Below, piece by piece: positions 48,032-60,600 of a stretch of DNA of 64,000 nt (position 1 is the first letter of the stretch; each line of letters opens with the position of its first letter). The translations under genes were made by a program, and so were the position numbers. The stretch comes from Canna indica. Its lineage: Eukaryota > Streptophyta > Magnoliopsida > Zingiberales > Cannaceae. The notes beneath the pieces were generated by a model that saw only the letters and a program-made list of their open reading frames with translations, ran no database searches and had not been told where the DNA came from. The stretch is taken from assembly GCA_034359265.1 (NCBI GenBank), contig CP136891.1:47980001-48044000 (forward strand), read 5' to 3'.

Positions 48032-48450
48032 TGTTGATATATAGGAGCAATAATAGTAAAAAAAAAACTAATTGAAACAAAAAACCTAGAAGGCAGAATT
48101 GAAACGAGACTAAGGCAGCCTAGAAACACGTGCAAGCCTCGGGAAGCGTGGAAACATGAGCAAGAATCATTGAACTTCACGGGCGGGCCTCGAGAAGCGT
48201 AGAAACAAGAGCAAGAACCGCCAAACCTCTGCACATGTGTCCTCGTGAAGCGTGTCTTGACACGCGGACCAAGAAGTTGCGTGGAGACGCTGTTGAGAAG
48301 TTGAGAGGAGACGATGTTGCTTGGAGAAGACGAGGAGGCGCTGCACGCAACAGCGTTTGGAAACGTTGTTCGCTGGACACATGGCTTGTGAGGCACAAAA
48401 GTTGAAGATGTTGTTGTGTCAAGATGCTTGGAAACGCCGTGTGGATGCCT

Positions 48451-50046
48451 TGTTGGCCTAAAATTTTCAACCTAGGTCTTAATCTCGGTTTTGATGATAA
48501 CAAATATGGAACTAATATTTTCATAGAGAAATATTTTCATGCTCCAAGCCAGTTAGCGCACGACGTCCCCGGTCGAAAAAATCAGAGAAATAGGAGAAAT
48601 TTGCAAGGACGCTCATCGACGCTCGGGATTCTTCAGGAAGTTTGAGTCTAGGTCTAGAGTGACTAAATTTATGTATATCCTCTATTTGATGCATAATAAC
48701 TCAAAAACTAAAATCCGAACCCCAAAACATGAAAACCTAATAAAATTAGAAAATAACCCAAAAATTTTCTAAGCCTAGAGAGCTCCTTGGAGAGCTACAT
48801 GATTTAGACTTTTTCATGGTACCAAAAGTCCTGATAATTGTTCCTTAGATAAAAATAAGTTAAAGACCTATTTTTAAAGATTTTTTGGAAACCTTTAACC
48901 TATTCATATTTGACCCGGGAGAATATAAATTTTTCATAATTTTAACCTATTTTCACAAATTTGTACTTAGACCCCAAAAGTTAGATTTTGATTCTTAAGG
49001 TTTTGATTTTTTACATATTTTTATTGAATCCAAATGGGGAGTAATCCTTATTTAACATTTATGTTTTAAAATTGATAACTTAAAGTTAAGAAATATAAAT
49101 AAGAATTGAAATATCGAACCGACCTGCATTCATAGCAGTTTCGATCGATCGTTCAATCGACCGACCTACGATCGACAAGCAACCAGAATTGGTTTGAAAC
49201 TTAAAGTATGCATTCGGTCGACGTCCGACCGAAGGTTCGGTCGATCGAACCATCGACGGGAGGTTCGATCGGCACTGTAATAGACAAAAAAATAATCGTT
49301 TCCACCTATTGTGCCAGAGCCTCATTACTTAATCTTCTTATATAACTTGGTTTTAAGCCTTCCTATGACTTCTTAATGCTTCATGAGACATCATTTGGCA
49401 TCCAACAGCTTTGATTGGGTCACTCCTTTGGTGAAACCGAGCCTAGATTTCTTGATATAGCCTTCAAGCCTCTTTTGATTCATCATCAAGGCATTAAGAG
49501 GAGCTATGATTCATTATTTAGAGCTAAGTGTATTATTGTTTTGATTATTTATCTATTTGTTATTATATTTTTGTGTTCATTTATTGTTCATTCAAGTGTG
49601 TAAACATAGGGTGCCAAGTTTAGTTAATTTACTAGGATTGAATTTGTTATCATTTAGGTTGAGGTGGGACTGTGTTTTTGATAGGAAGGCGGAGACTTTC
49701 AGTTGTGTAAGTGTCTTCGGTGTGAGAGAGGAAACTCTCCGGTGAAAAGGTCCTCATTATAAGGATACAAATTAATCTAGTAAAGCTAAGTTTGGAAATC
49801 CTAAGCGGGATACTTAGGTAGTGGAGTAGGCATTGGGGCCGAACCGTTATAAATCTCATGTTTGCATTGTCTATTGTGATTGTTGACTAATTATCATATT
49901 TACTTTACTTCTGCTTGTTATTCGATTTGTGAATTACCTAAGCTGTAAGAAAAGATTAAAACTAATAATTTGCTTTAGGCTAAAGTTTTAGTTAACATAC
50001 TATTCACCCCCCCCCTCCTCCTCTAGTATCGGTCATTCGACTTACA
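48451..50046 (+). mobile_element. Solo LTR of the gag-only superfamily
   Basis: It starts TGTTGGCCTAAAATTTTCAACC and ends ...GACTTACA, about 1.6 kb. The first 130 bases match the gag-only LTR starts and the last 350 match their R/U5 part (ATCCTAAGCGGGATACTTAGGTAGTGG, TATTCACCCCC). The middle is different and contains the TTGAATCCAAATGGGGAG block shared with 32225-32858 and 63248 on. GTCGAC/GATCGA palindromes are fewer (about 49140-49270). It sits in the 5' leader of the Copia element. No clear target duplication is seen. Confidence 0.75.
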
Positions 50047-50248
50047 AGTTTGCGGCGCAAGAGACAAGGCAGAGCCGAAGTATATATGCGAGATGCGGCA
50101 CGTGGAGATGCGGCACGGGAGCCTATGAATTCGTCGCGTGGAGATGCGGCACGGGAGATGATGATGTGCTTGTGTCGCACGCTTTACGAGGCATCGACAC
50201 AAGAGTAAACGAATGGAAAAATATTGGTGGAGAACATGAAGGAACCTT

Positions 50249-50260
50249 GCTCTGATACCA
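50249..50260 (-). other. Primer-binding site of the Copia element
   Basis: GCTCTGATACCA is the complement of the initiator tRNA-Met word and touches the 5' LTR at 50261. Confidence 0.85.
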
Positions 50261-50410
50261 TGTTAAGCCTCAAAGTTCAAAAGTATTATTCATCTCAATG
50301 TAAGGAGATATATATAGGTTTACATGAGAATAAGATAAGCCTAAGGCATAGAATAAGTTAAGCTATCTTGGCATAAGATAAACATCAATAATAAAGAGAT
50401 AAATATATAA
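50261..50410 (-). repeat. 5' LTR of the Copia element
   Basis: It starts TGTTAAGCCTCAAAGTTC and runs to about AAATATATA. It matches 36332-36476. The outer end is blurred by ATA repeats, so the last few bases are uncertain and no target duplication can be named. Confidence 0.8.
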
Positions 50411-50689
50411 TAATAAAGATTAAATATAAGATATTTAACGGCATAAATAAGATATTATTTTTTGAATAAACAAGCAAGGTTTGTTTGACACTTGATATTC
50501 AATTTATGGAAATAAATAGCCATTGAGACCCCTTAGATTTTGTTTGTAAGAGTTTCTCGTTGTCGCCTGGACAACCAGTAGTTTTGTTGAATTCTATCGA
50601 TTTCGGGTTCCGAGCATCAATTTCAGTTTTAGATGGTTTCTTCATCATTAATGCACACAAATAGAATATTACGTTAGTAGAAGACCTAA

Positions 50690-50886
50690 AAACGTAAACC
50701 TAACTCTTCGTCGGACTTTCGGCGTGTTGACCAACGTCCTTTCGATTTCTCCAATTTTTTCACTCGCGAACATCGTGCGCAAACCGACTTGGAACCTGAA
50801 AGTATTTCTTCATGAAAACATTAGTTCGATGTTTGTTATCATCAAAATCGAAATTAAGATCTAGGTTGAAAATCTTATGCCAATAA
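50690..50886 (-). repeat. LTR-start fragment of the gag-only superfamily
   Basis: On the minus strand it begins TATTGGCATAAGATTTTCAACC and continues through the GATGATAACAAACAT and TTCCAAGTCGGTTTGCGC words, then stops. It is the first 200 bases of such an LTR only. The rest of 50411-51673 holds no gene; its right part is probably the 3' UTR and downstream region of the PFK gene. Confidence 0.7.
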
Positions 50887-51673
50887 TACCTGATATTGAA
50901 CCCACTCTTGAATACATGATTAAAAAAAATCACACGAGTATATTGATAAAAACCTATGGTAAAATAGTCACCAATATCCATAACTCAATAAATAAAATAC
51001 ATTACATAGTCTCATTCTGCGACTTTGGCACTAGACATTCCAAAAAAAAAAGGGTGAATTAAATAATAGACAAGACATTTGTCGGCATTTCAGCCTTCTT
51101 CTAGGGTCTGTCTAAAACAGAATCCAGAAACTTTCTTTTTAAGATGACGAAAGTTTGTTTAAAAGGTGATGACGCTCATTTTCAATTACGATGAGTACTT
51201 AAACTACAGGATATTTTTGTTGAAAAAAATAAGGATTTATTGAATTATTATGAACTACCAAATGAGGCATACACAAACTCTTTCAAAATGCTTGGAGAGG
51301 AAAACCATGCACAAGAAGGCGAGAGGTGTACATGATCTAAGCTTTGCTGCAAATATATACACATGTTAAAAACTGGTGGCTACAAACTGCATTTCAACTG
51401 GTGGCTGCAAATATATAGACTTGAGAGACTTGAGGCTGCATTCACCAAAATTTTGCATTTTATTAAACCACTTAAACATCACCATGGTTGTAATTAAACA
51501 ATATTGTGCTACAAGATTGTACAAAAGTATAGATTATGTAATGTTACATTTATACTGATTATAAATCAGATAATTTATTTGATAAATATGTGCTATTTCT
51601 CATAGTGGAAAGATGAAATGTGCACTAGTAAATGCTGCCACCACCAAACAGCTATATCACGGCTTATGGTTTC

Positions 51674-54600
51674 CTACACAGAACCATTATCACAGTTTTT
51701 CTCGCTCGTCTGTTTCCGTTGCTCGTCTGTCATGTTTGCTTCATCAACATCTTTGGAGCTAAGAAAACTTGGTTGATTAGTTGAAGAAAGCAATCTTGCC
51801 CACATTCTGTCAGTTATAACAACCTTATTTCGAGTTTGTGTCACCCTCTGCAACCACACAAAGATTGTCAACTTATAAGAAGCTAATGGGACTATCAATC
51901 CTGACAATAAAGATGCTCATATTATGTTTTCACATCTTTAAACAACTTGATGGTGTTAGACATAATTATGGATGTGTAGTTACTGAAGTCTAATAGAATA
52001 AGTCTGGCATCTACCGTTCGTCACAGTTTTATATGAATGAATAAATAGTATTAAGCTTACTTTTAGTATGCACATAAATGCAATAGTAGTAGCTTCTCAT
52101 GACAATTAAAGTGTCTCTCCAAGTATCCATGTGCTTTAGGTGACAATTCAAAAAATGAGATTTGATTTTCTTTGGTGGCATTGACTACGATAAAAAGAAC
52201 AATATAAACCTCATGACAATTTTGTCAAAAAATAATGTGTTTGAACTGACAGATATCAAATTTTAACAGCACCTATATCAGAAGACTATTCTAGTCTCTG
52301 AAAGATAATTATCTTATCTTACTTGCAAGTTCAGTTGAAGATTATCATTTGGTAAGCTTGAAGTTGAATTTGACTTTTAAAGTCAGATTACATATTTAAA
52401 AGAAACAGATCACAAGACTAGATACCATATTTGACAGGTTACCCTGTCAACAAAACACAAACAAGATAGCCCAAACCCCAAAGATTAAACCAGGTTATAG
52501 AAAAGCAAACAAGAAATGCCAAACAGGAATCGAAAACTAATTGCTATTGCAAAGATTATGCGATTCCTAACATCAGGGAACAGTAATATTTATTTATCTA
52601 GGAATGTCTTTTTATTGATAGTATGATTAAACTGGTAATAAAATAATCTAGGAATGTCAAAAACTTTATTTCATTATTCATTAAAAAGATTGCTTTGCAC
52701 CCAAAAAAAGAATCTCAGTGAAATTTGACATTAACATGGATTCAAGTATCGTTGATAGATAACTGCCTGAAAAGCCTGATTTCAGGTGGTAAGTTTTTGT
52801 AACATTTTGTAAGTTAACATCGTGTTTAGCACAGTATTCTGGAAAAAGATGCTAAGACTTACTTCAAATGGTATGTAAGTCTGTCTGCCATTAACTAGCC
52901 CAACGGTGAAACCCGTGTACCCAGCCATTGCCCCATGTACTGCACTTTGTGCCAGAAGCGTGCAGTAAACATTATCAGATGCATTGCTTGGAATTGCACG
53001 AATCATGTACGTGGGATCTGCATTTCAGAGGACAAACTCTTAAACTAATAGTTTACAGAGATAGATTAGTGATTGAAGTAAATCTGCCTACTTACCTATA
53101 TATTTAAGATTTATCACCATCTTTTGTCTGCTCGAGAAGTAATCCTACAGTATACAAAATTGGATTTTTGAAAAACAATTAGCACAATATGGACTAGCCC
53201 ATAATTTGAGCTTCAAAGAAACACAGGACTATATATTATTCCAATGCATATGAGATGAAATACCTGCATCATCCTAAGACATGTGGGCATCAAAATAAAT
53301 AATACAAGCAAGGTATTAAATACCGTATCGTACCACCCGGTATGAGCGATATGTACCAAAAATTTAGGTTTCTGGTATTCGGTACACTTGGTACCAATAA
53401 ATATCGGGTGTACCGATAAATACCGAGCATACTGCCCAGTATTTTATAATACCGCCCATACCCGGCGGTACTGTACCTGGTACTGGGTGGTACCGCCCGG
53501 TATGGTCGGTGCTCTGCACCGTGCACTGCACCAGTGTGGTGCTTGTTAGAAAATCAGACTTGGACCTAACTCCACCCCAAAAGCTAGCTCATGAGGGGAG
53601 GATTGTCCAATCTATTTAAAGGCTATCTAGACCACAACCTCAACCTCAACCAATGTGGGACTTTAACACACCCCCCTCACGCCCAGGATCCACATCTAGA
53701 GCGTGAAGTTCTGCAGGTAGCCCACTCTCAACCATAGGTTTGGCTCTGATACCATGTTAGAAAATAGGACTTGGACCTAACTCCACCCCAAAAGCTAGCT
53801 CATGGGAGGAGGATTGTCCAATCTATTTAAAGACTATCTAGACCACAACCTCAATCAATGTGGGACTTTAACAGTGCACTGCACCAGTATGGTGCTCTGC
53901 ACCGTGCACCGTGCACCATACTAGTGTAAAAGAGAGTTGTGAGCATCATACCCGCTGGTGCTCTACCAGTACCATATTTGGTACCGGACAGGACTGAATG
54001 AGTGTCAATACGATCCGATACCAGTACCGATCAAACACCAGTACCGGTGCCAAAATTTTTAACTTTGAATAGAAGGACGAACTACAGCACGAGTTAGCAA
54101 TGCAGCATTATCCAGATTGAACAAAATAGCTTAAAGAAAAAACATTCATCTCAATATGAAATTTCACCTTTATCCTCTGAGATAACCATAGCCCAACATC
54201 CAAAAGTAGCTTGTTTCCCGAAGCATCTTCATGGTCCATTGTTTTCATACTTTCAGCAATGAGGTCTTGTCCTGCCCCCTCAGCAACAACAAGAACCATG
54301 TGTCCATTTTCTTTAAGTGTCTTCTCTATGTATTCAAAAAGACCACCTTTTCCTTCTAGGTAGAAGGGTGATTCTGGAATTAAGCAACAATCCTAAGAGG
54401 GAAAAGAAAAAAAAAAAGAATTCATAAGTCATTCATCAAGCCTTCATAGGTGAATTCCAAGTCTCGGCCAGCACTTACAATTATAAAACAATCCAGGAAA
54501 ATAAGAGCGAAACTTACCACATCTCGGCTTGCAAGGGTAGCATACATTGCAATGAATCCTGTATTATTAAATATTCTTAGCTTTAGCTTAAAAGGTTTGA

Positions 54601-57600
54601 TATTGCATTAAAAAGTCTCAATTTGATCTACAAAAGCATATGCTACCTAGAATAAACATCAAATAGTTCATGTTGAATGAGAGAAGTACCTAGAATAAAC
54701 ATCAAATATATTAATATCTACTGTATGCTAGAGAAATAAATGCTAGCATGTACCTTTAAGAATAAAGCTAAGTTGGTTTTGCTCCATTGCATATGGTTCA
54801 TATAGATTTGTGGTATCCAACATTTTTAAAATTGAACCAGACCTCAGAACATATGGAGGACAGGTTTGGTTTGGTTTGGTTCAGTGAACCAACTGAACTG
54901 GTAGCAAACTGACAATACAATAATACTTTAAATTTTATCAAAGCGTTAAGAGTTTTTATTGAATATATAAAGTTTGTATAATTAGCTCATTGAAGATGTT
55001 TTAAATTCCAATTAAATTCCGACTCGTGAAAAAAAAAAAAAATTACTCCAACCTAGTTGTCCAAGAGCACAGCCCCTATCAAAGGCATTGCTCCCTTGCC
55101 CAGAGACTTGACTAGACAACTTGACCCTGGAGTTTGGGCATGATAAACATAGCATAAGATAAGAAAAGATGAATTATTACACATTAAAGATAAGAGACAA
55201 ATTAGATTCCATGTGATAAAACAAAGTTCATCTTGTCTCATCTGTGTTTGGAATCTAATTTGTCTTTGGTCTTTAATGGATAATTATTCATCTTCTCTTG
55301 TCTCGTGCTACACTACGGAATTGGCCAATACACTAAAAACATTTACAAAAGAATAAAAAATTCAAAATCTAGAACATATACCCATAAAAATCAATTCAAA
55401 AGCATAATTTTTCCTTTAAAAGAAACACCTTTTCTGGTAAACTAGCCAAATCAATACTAGTTTGCTACCGGCTCAATTTGGTTTGAGGTGAAACGCCCGG
55501 TATACCAAGTTCTTCAAAACTTGGGTATGCTCATAAAGCATGTATTTACTAAATCTTCAAATAAGTTGTCTATTAATTTGAACTATGAGTTTGTGTTCTT
55601 TATTTTTGTGCCAAACATCTCAACATATATGTCAGTATAAGAATGACTTAGATATTACTACTAAATGAAATCATTTTCTTCTCAAAAGGAGGCTTACCAC
55701 TATAGCGACCCATTAGTTTCACAACACCTATACCATTTTCAACACTCTCAGCCTCTACATGTGCAGCATTAATCGCACGCTGGGCCTCTTCAACAGCAGT
55801 ATCAAAACCAAAGGATTTGTCAATAACCTAAAACAATGTCAAATGTAATGATGAACTATTTACAATACTTTTCAGGCCCTTGACATGACAAGAAAGTCCA
55901 TTGAAATGCACAACATAGGTAGGGAAATGATAAGAACTAATACTGCAATGTCATTATCTATCGTCTTGGGGATCCCAACAACAGCAACTTTGAGACGACG
56001 CCTTCGAATTTCCTACAAGTAACATTCAAGGAATGGAGGTTATTTCCTTAAATACAACTGAGTGAAAATCTAAACTAAAAGCTTATTGCATTAGTTTTCA
56101 TTAACTAGAAAAGGAATAAACTCTTCAGGAAGAGTGGAAAGTCAACGAACTTGATATCATGGACAAAAGCATGCAAGGAATCAAATAGTCAAATGTTCAG
56201 AAAAGTTATGTCAATAAGTAACAATGACGAAAAATGAAAATAGTCATGTGTTACCACAAATTATAATAGATAGGAGAGTTTCAATTGCACTGGAGTAATG
56301 TATTCAGTCTATAATCAAGGTATTTCCTGCTTTTTGACTGACTACCTCAAAAATAGCAGCTGCTCCCTTTTGGGTTCCATCTCCTCCTATGATATAAACC
56401 TGGACAATGAATCAATGTAAAAGTATACCATTATGTAATATTGAAGCAAACAAACATTGTACAGCAGCTCCTTTTATTAGATGCTGTACAGCTTTTCTTT
56501 TACCTGGTTTATCCCACGATCCTGAATATTATCAACTATTTTCATAGTATCATGACCTCCTCTTGATGTGCCAAGAACTGTGCCTCCACGTTTATGGATA
56601 TCATTTACGCTCTTTGGTGTCATCTGTATTGTGTTGCGAGCATAGAATCCCCTGTATCCCCCCTATAATGCAAGTAAAATGTCAACATGACAATCTACAA
56701 ATTCCTATCCTGATAAGATATTGTATTGATAGAGCATCAGAATGTCAACCATTTAGATCTTCATTCAAAGTATGAACAACTTGAAGCTGTAGCATGGCCT
56801 TCATAACCTTATGCACACATTTTCTACTAATCTATGGTAGCATGAAAGCAGTGCAACATATGAGACTGATTTTTGCATAAAACATGTAGCCGACATTAAG
56901 GAATAGACTCCAAGGTGTGAGGATATTGCTCAAAAGTTACAAATAAAACAGCATTCTGTAGATCCATATGTTCCTTTGATATCTTCTACATATGCTGTTA
57001 AATGTAAGCTAATATTTCTATATTGAGCATATCATTTAAATTGTGAACCCTATTACAAGAACTCGGTGTTGTGAGATGGAATCATCATTCCTGTCACCTA
57101 ATAAGATGGCATGTTCATTGAAAATTCGCAATATATATGTATACTTCCTTCTCAGCCCGAAATCCTAAGCCAAGCCATCTTCTTTCCTTCGTTTGTCTCT
57201 TGTATTCTTTTTCTCTAGTATACTGATTTACTGTTACTGTTATTGTTAGGTTTTCTTAATGCTACTATTCGTAGTTAGGTGTCAGGTTTTTTCAATGTTA
57301 GTGTAATACCCCAGTTTAGTCCCACATCGGGAGTATATTGGATGTGGTGTTGGCTTATAAGGTTTGATAGGTGTGCTATCATCAACTTCAACTTAAGTAT
57401 TTTAATTAGACCAATAGGTTGGTCTATGAAGTTGATGGGTCAGTTATCCCATCGAGCGGGCCATAACAAATGATATCAGAGCAGAACCTACTCCAAAGCA
57501 TGGTGAGGGAGCCTATGTGAGAAAGGGCTGGGGTGGAGCCACTACTAGGCTAGGCCTCACATGCCGCCAACTTGGGAGTGATCCTGGGCTATGCGTTAGA

Positions 57601-60600
57601 CTGGAGTTGGGTCTTGACGAAGACGTCAATATATAAGTAGGGGAGATTGTAATACCCCAGTTTAGTCTCACGTTAGGAATATATTGGATGTGATGTTCGT
57701 TTATAAAGTTTGATGGGTGTGCTACTATCAACTTCAGCTTAAGCATTTTAATTAGGCCAATAGATTGGTCTATAAAGTTGATGGATCAGTTATCCCATCA
57801 AGCGGGTCATAACAGTTATCTTAATATAGGGTAGATTATTTAGTGTTAGTTTATCTATGAGACGTTAATTAATTATTTATTTATTTACTGGTACATGTTA
57901 GATTGCTGATTTATTTATTTATTTATTTATTGTTAGCTTAGCTGAATTATTTCTTTAAGTTACATGCTTAATTATTTGTTGTAGTTGTATGCAGTATTGA
58001 ATTTATGAATCAAGAATTTATATTAAGAATTTATGCAAAACTACTAAGACTATATATTTGTTAATAATTTTGTATTATATAAATAATATTTTAATAATTT
58101 TGTAGAATCCGATCTTTTGGACCTTCAACCAAGCATAAGAAATCCTGATAACCTTGCTCCCAAGTCTCAAGGCTTTGTTAGATTCACAATAATTTCTTTA
58201 TCAGAGAAATTTTTTTCAAAGAAAATCATTTTTCACAAGAAATTAATAATTTTTCTTTGTTTAGTTGTGCATCTAAAAATGATTCGGCAATTACCTTTTT
58301 ATGTTCGATAGCCGAGAGGATTACATATTTTTTACACTTCAAAATATTTTATAAATAAAAGTATTTTCTAATTAAATTTTTATATTATAAATATTTTATA
58401 AGAAAATTTAATATTAAAATATTATACATCATTAAAATATTTACAATAAGCTATTATTTAATATTTACATATTATAAAACATTGTAAACATATATTAAAA
58501 TAATAACAACAAATAAAAAAATTTAAAATTATAGTATTTAAGCATATTAAATGATTTTACTAGATTAATATATCAAAAGTTGTTTTTTTATAATAATAAA
58601 ATAATTATTTTATAATACCCTGGATTTTTTTGTAATTTATATTATTAAATTATTTTAATATAACTATATTTTAAAATATTTTTCATAATATTAAATAATT
58701 GAATACATTTTAATATTTAAATTTTTTTATAATAATTAAATTATATTATTTATTTAGTATTATAATATTATATGCTTTATTTAATATATAGATTATCTTA
58801 TGTATTTTATGTACAGAATTACTTGACATCATTCTATTCTCATTTTTTCAAAATATAATATCGTGATGTACATTATGAACTCTATTTGACTTCCCACGAT
58901 GATTTCCTCTTCTCATAAGGTGAATATGTTTTCCATAACTTTACATTACCTTTTCCTTTTCCTCTTTGATTCAAAATATTTTCCTGTTACCAAACCTTTT
59001 CATTTAAGCAAGGACAAGAAAGTAGTAAAAGCAATTTACTGAAACCATTTTCCTTGAAACAAACAAAAATAAATTTATCCAGACTACATTGAATCAGTGA
59101 GATGTAAGATACGTGGACACATATGACTTTTGCTATACTGGTGGAGATAAATTGCCAAGGCACAGAAAGAAAACATTTTACACTACATCTCAAGTTTGTT
59201 CAAGTTCTTGGAAAACACCTTCGCCTAATAGCCATACATGGAATAGGCAAAGGCAATCAAATAAGGTCTCAAATTGGGGCAGGCTTTGACATGTTCTAGA
59301 TGATGTACCAATGTATAAGCTGTATCCTATTCTAAGATCAAAAGTTTGTAATAAGGTGCAGAGATTTCGTACATCAGAAATTCTCCAATTGTCAAATATG
59401 CATACTTACAGACGCATGCATAGCTACATAATGAAAATATATCCACTGGTTATAAAAGCAATAAACCATATTATGGTTCAGCTTAAGGAACAATTTTTTT
59501 AGTTCACAACAAATGTAGTAGTACTACTAAATAAAAATATGATCTCGAGGTGATCAAGCAATTACAAGTGCTGCATTCTTAGACCCAGATCTACCTCTTT
59601 GCACTGTCTGGGATGCAGGCAAACTGGCATAATCATATGGGTCATTTTAGTTGTAGCAAGTCTAGCAAAAGCAGAATTTGCAAGCACATAGAAAAAGAAG
59701 TGTAGCATTAGGCAAAAGGCCCAGGGAAGCTGGTTTCATAAGAAATTAGTTCTGACCTCGATACCAAGAACTTGGTTCACACCATACATGTAGGACAAGC
59801 CACATACTATTTCTCGGATCACTGTGTTAAGTCCAGGGCAGAGACCGCCGCATGTTACAATGCATGCAAGCACATCATCTGATTCAAAGTACACCTGAAT
59901 AAAAACCCAAGATCTTGTAAGCTTAAAATGTTCAAGCAACTTGGTGATTAGTATATTAAGGCATGTGTAATACAACCTACCTTTTGACGGGGTCCAGCAC
60001 GTCGAAAGTGGAGCCCCCTTGGGCTGTCTATCTGAACAACAACCTATAGACAGAAAGACAATTTACCAGATCCCATACAAAAGAATAACATACCTTTGAA
60101 ATATCAATGGCAATTTCCCAATTTTATGTGTAAAAAGGATTATAAAAGGTGCATTAGTAATTCCATATATTATCAACTGCTGACCTTCCTGGGAACAGTA
60201 TCATCCTGATTAACAAAGTACTGCCTGAAAAGGAAAAATTATGGATAATAATCATAATATATCAAGTAATATGTACAGAATATAAAACCATTAGCTTCAA
60301 GAAACAGATATAACATGTACAAACTAAGAAACAATAAGCGTACTTGACAACTGAATAAGATGGATTGTCTTGGAGCGGATTGGGGTATGTCTGCAACAAC
60401 AGAAGAATGATCACAGCACTTGAAATTTATTTCCAAATATACATAGTGATAGTACAGTAAATGAATATCAATCTCTGTCTTCCCCCTCCCCAAGCTTGCT
60501 GGTCAGATGTACCTTGACCTCATAGGTCACATTTGCATCCATTATAGCCATTAAATAAAATTTCCTTTTTTAGAAATTATTTAAAATAAAAACCTGTCTT

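Larger units (their letters stand above)
36107..50410 (-). mobile_element. Degraded Copia retrotransposon, split by three younger insertions
   Basis: Right to left: short 5' LTR (50261-50410), primer-binding site, gag, GAG-pre-integrase, integrase, a largely deleted reverse transcriptase, RNase H and short 3' LTR. Integrase before reverse transcriptase is the Copia order. A solo LTR (48451-50046), a full-length gag-only element (38628-46747) and a hAT MITE (36115-36331) are inserted in it. Without them about 4.4 kb remains, close to a typical Copia. It is inactive. It lies between the EPSIN 3' end and the PFK 3' end. Confidence 0.88.

Noticed and set aside
48167..48524. Cysteine- and arginine-rich frames near the Copia 5' leader
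   Set aside because: They lie in the untranslated leader with repeated GAAGCGTG words, overlap each other in three frames and have no known domain.
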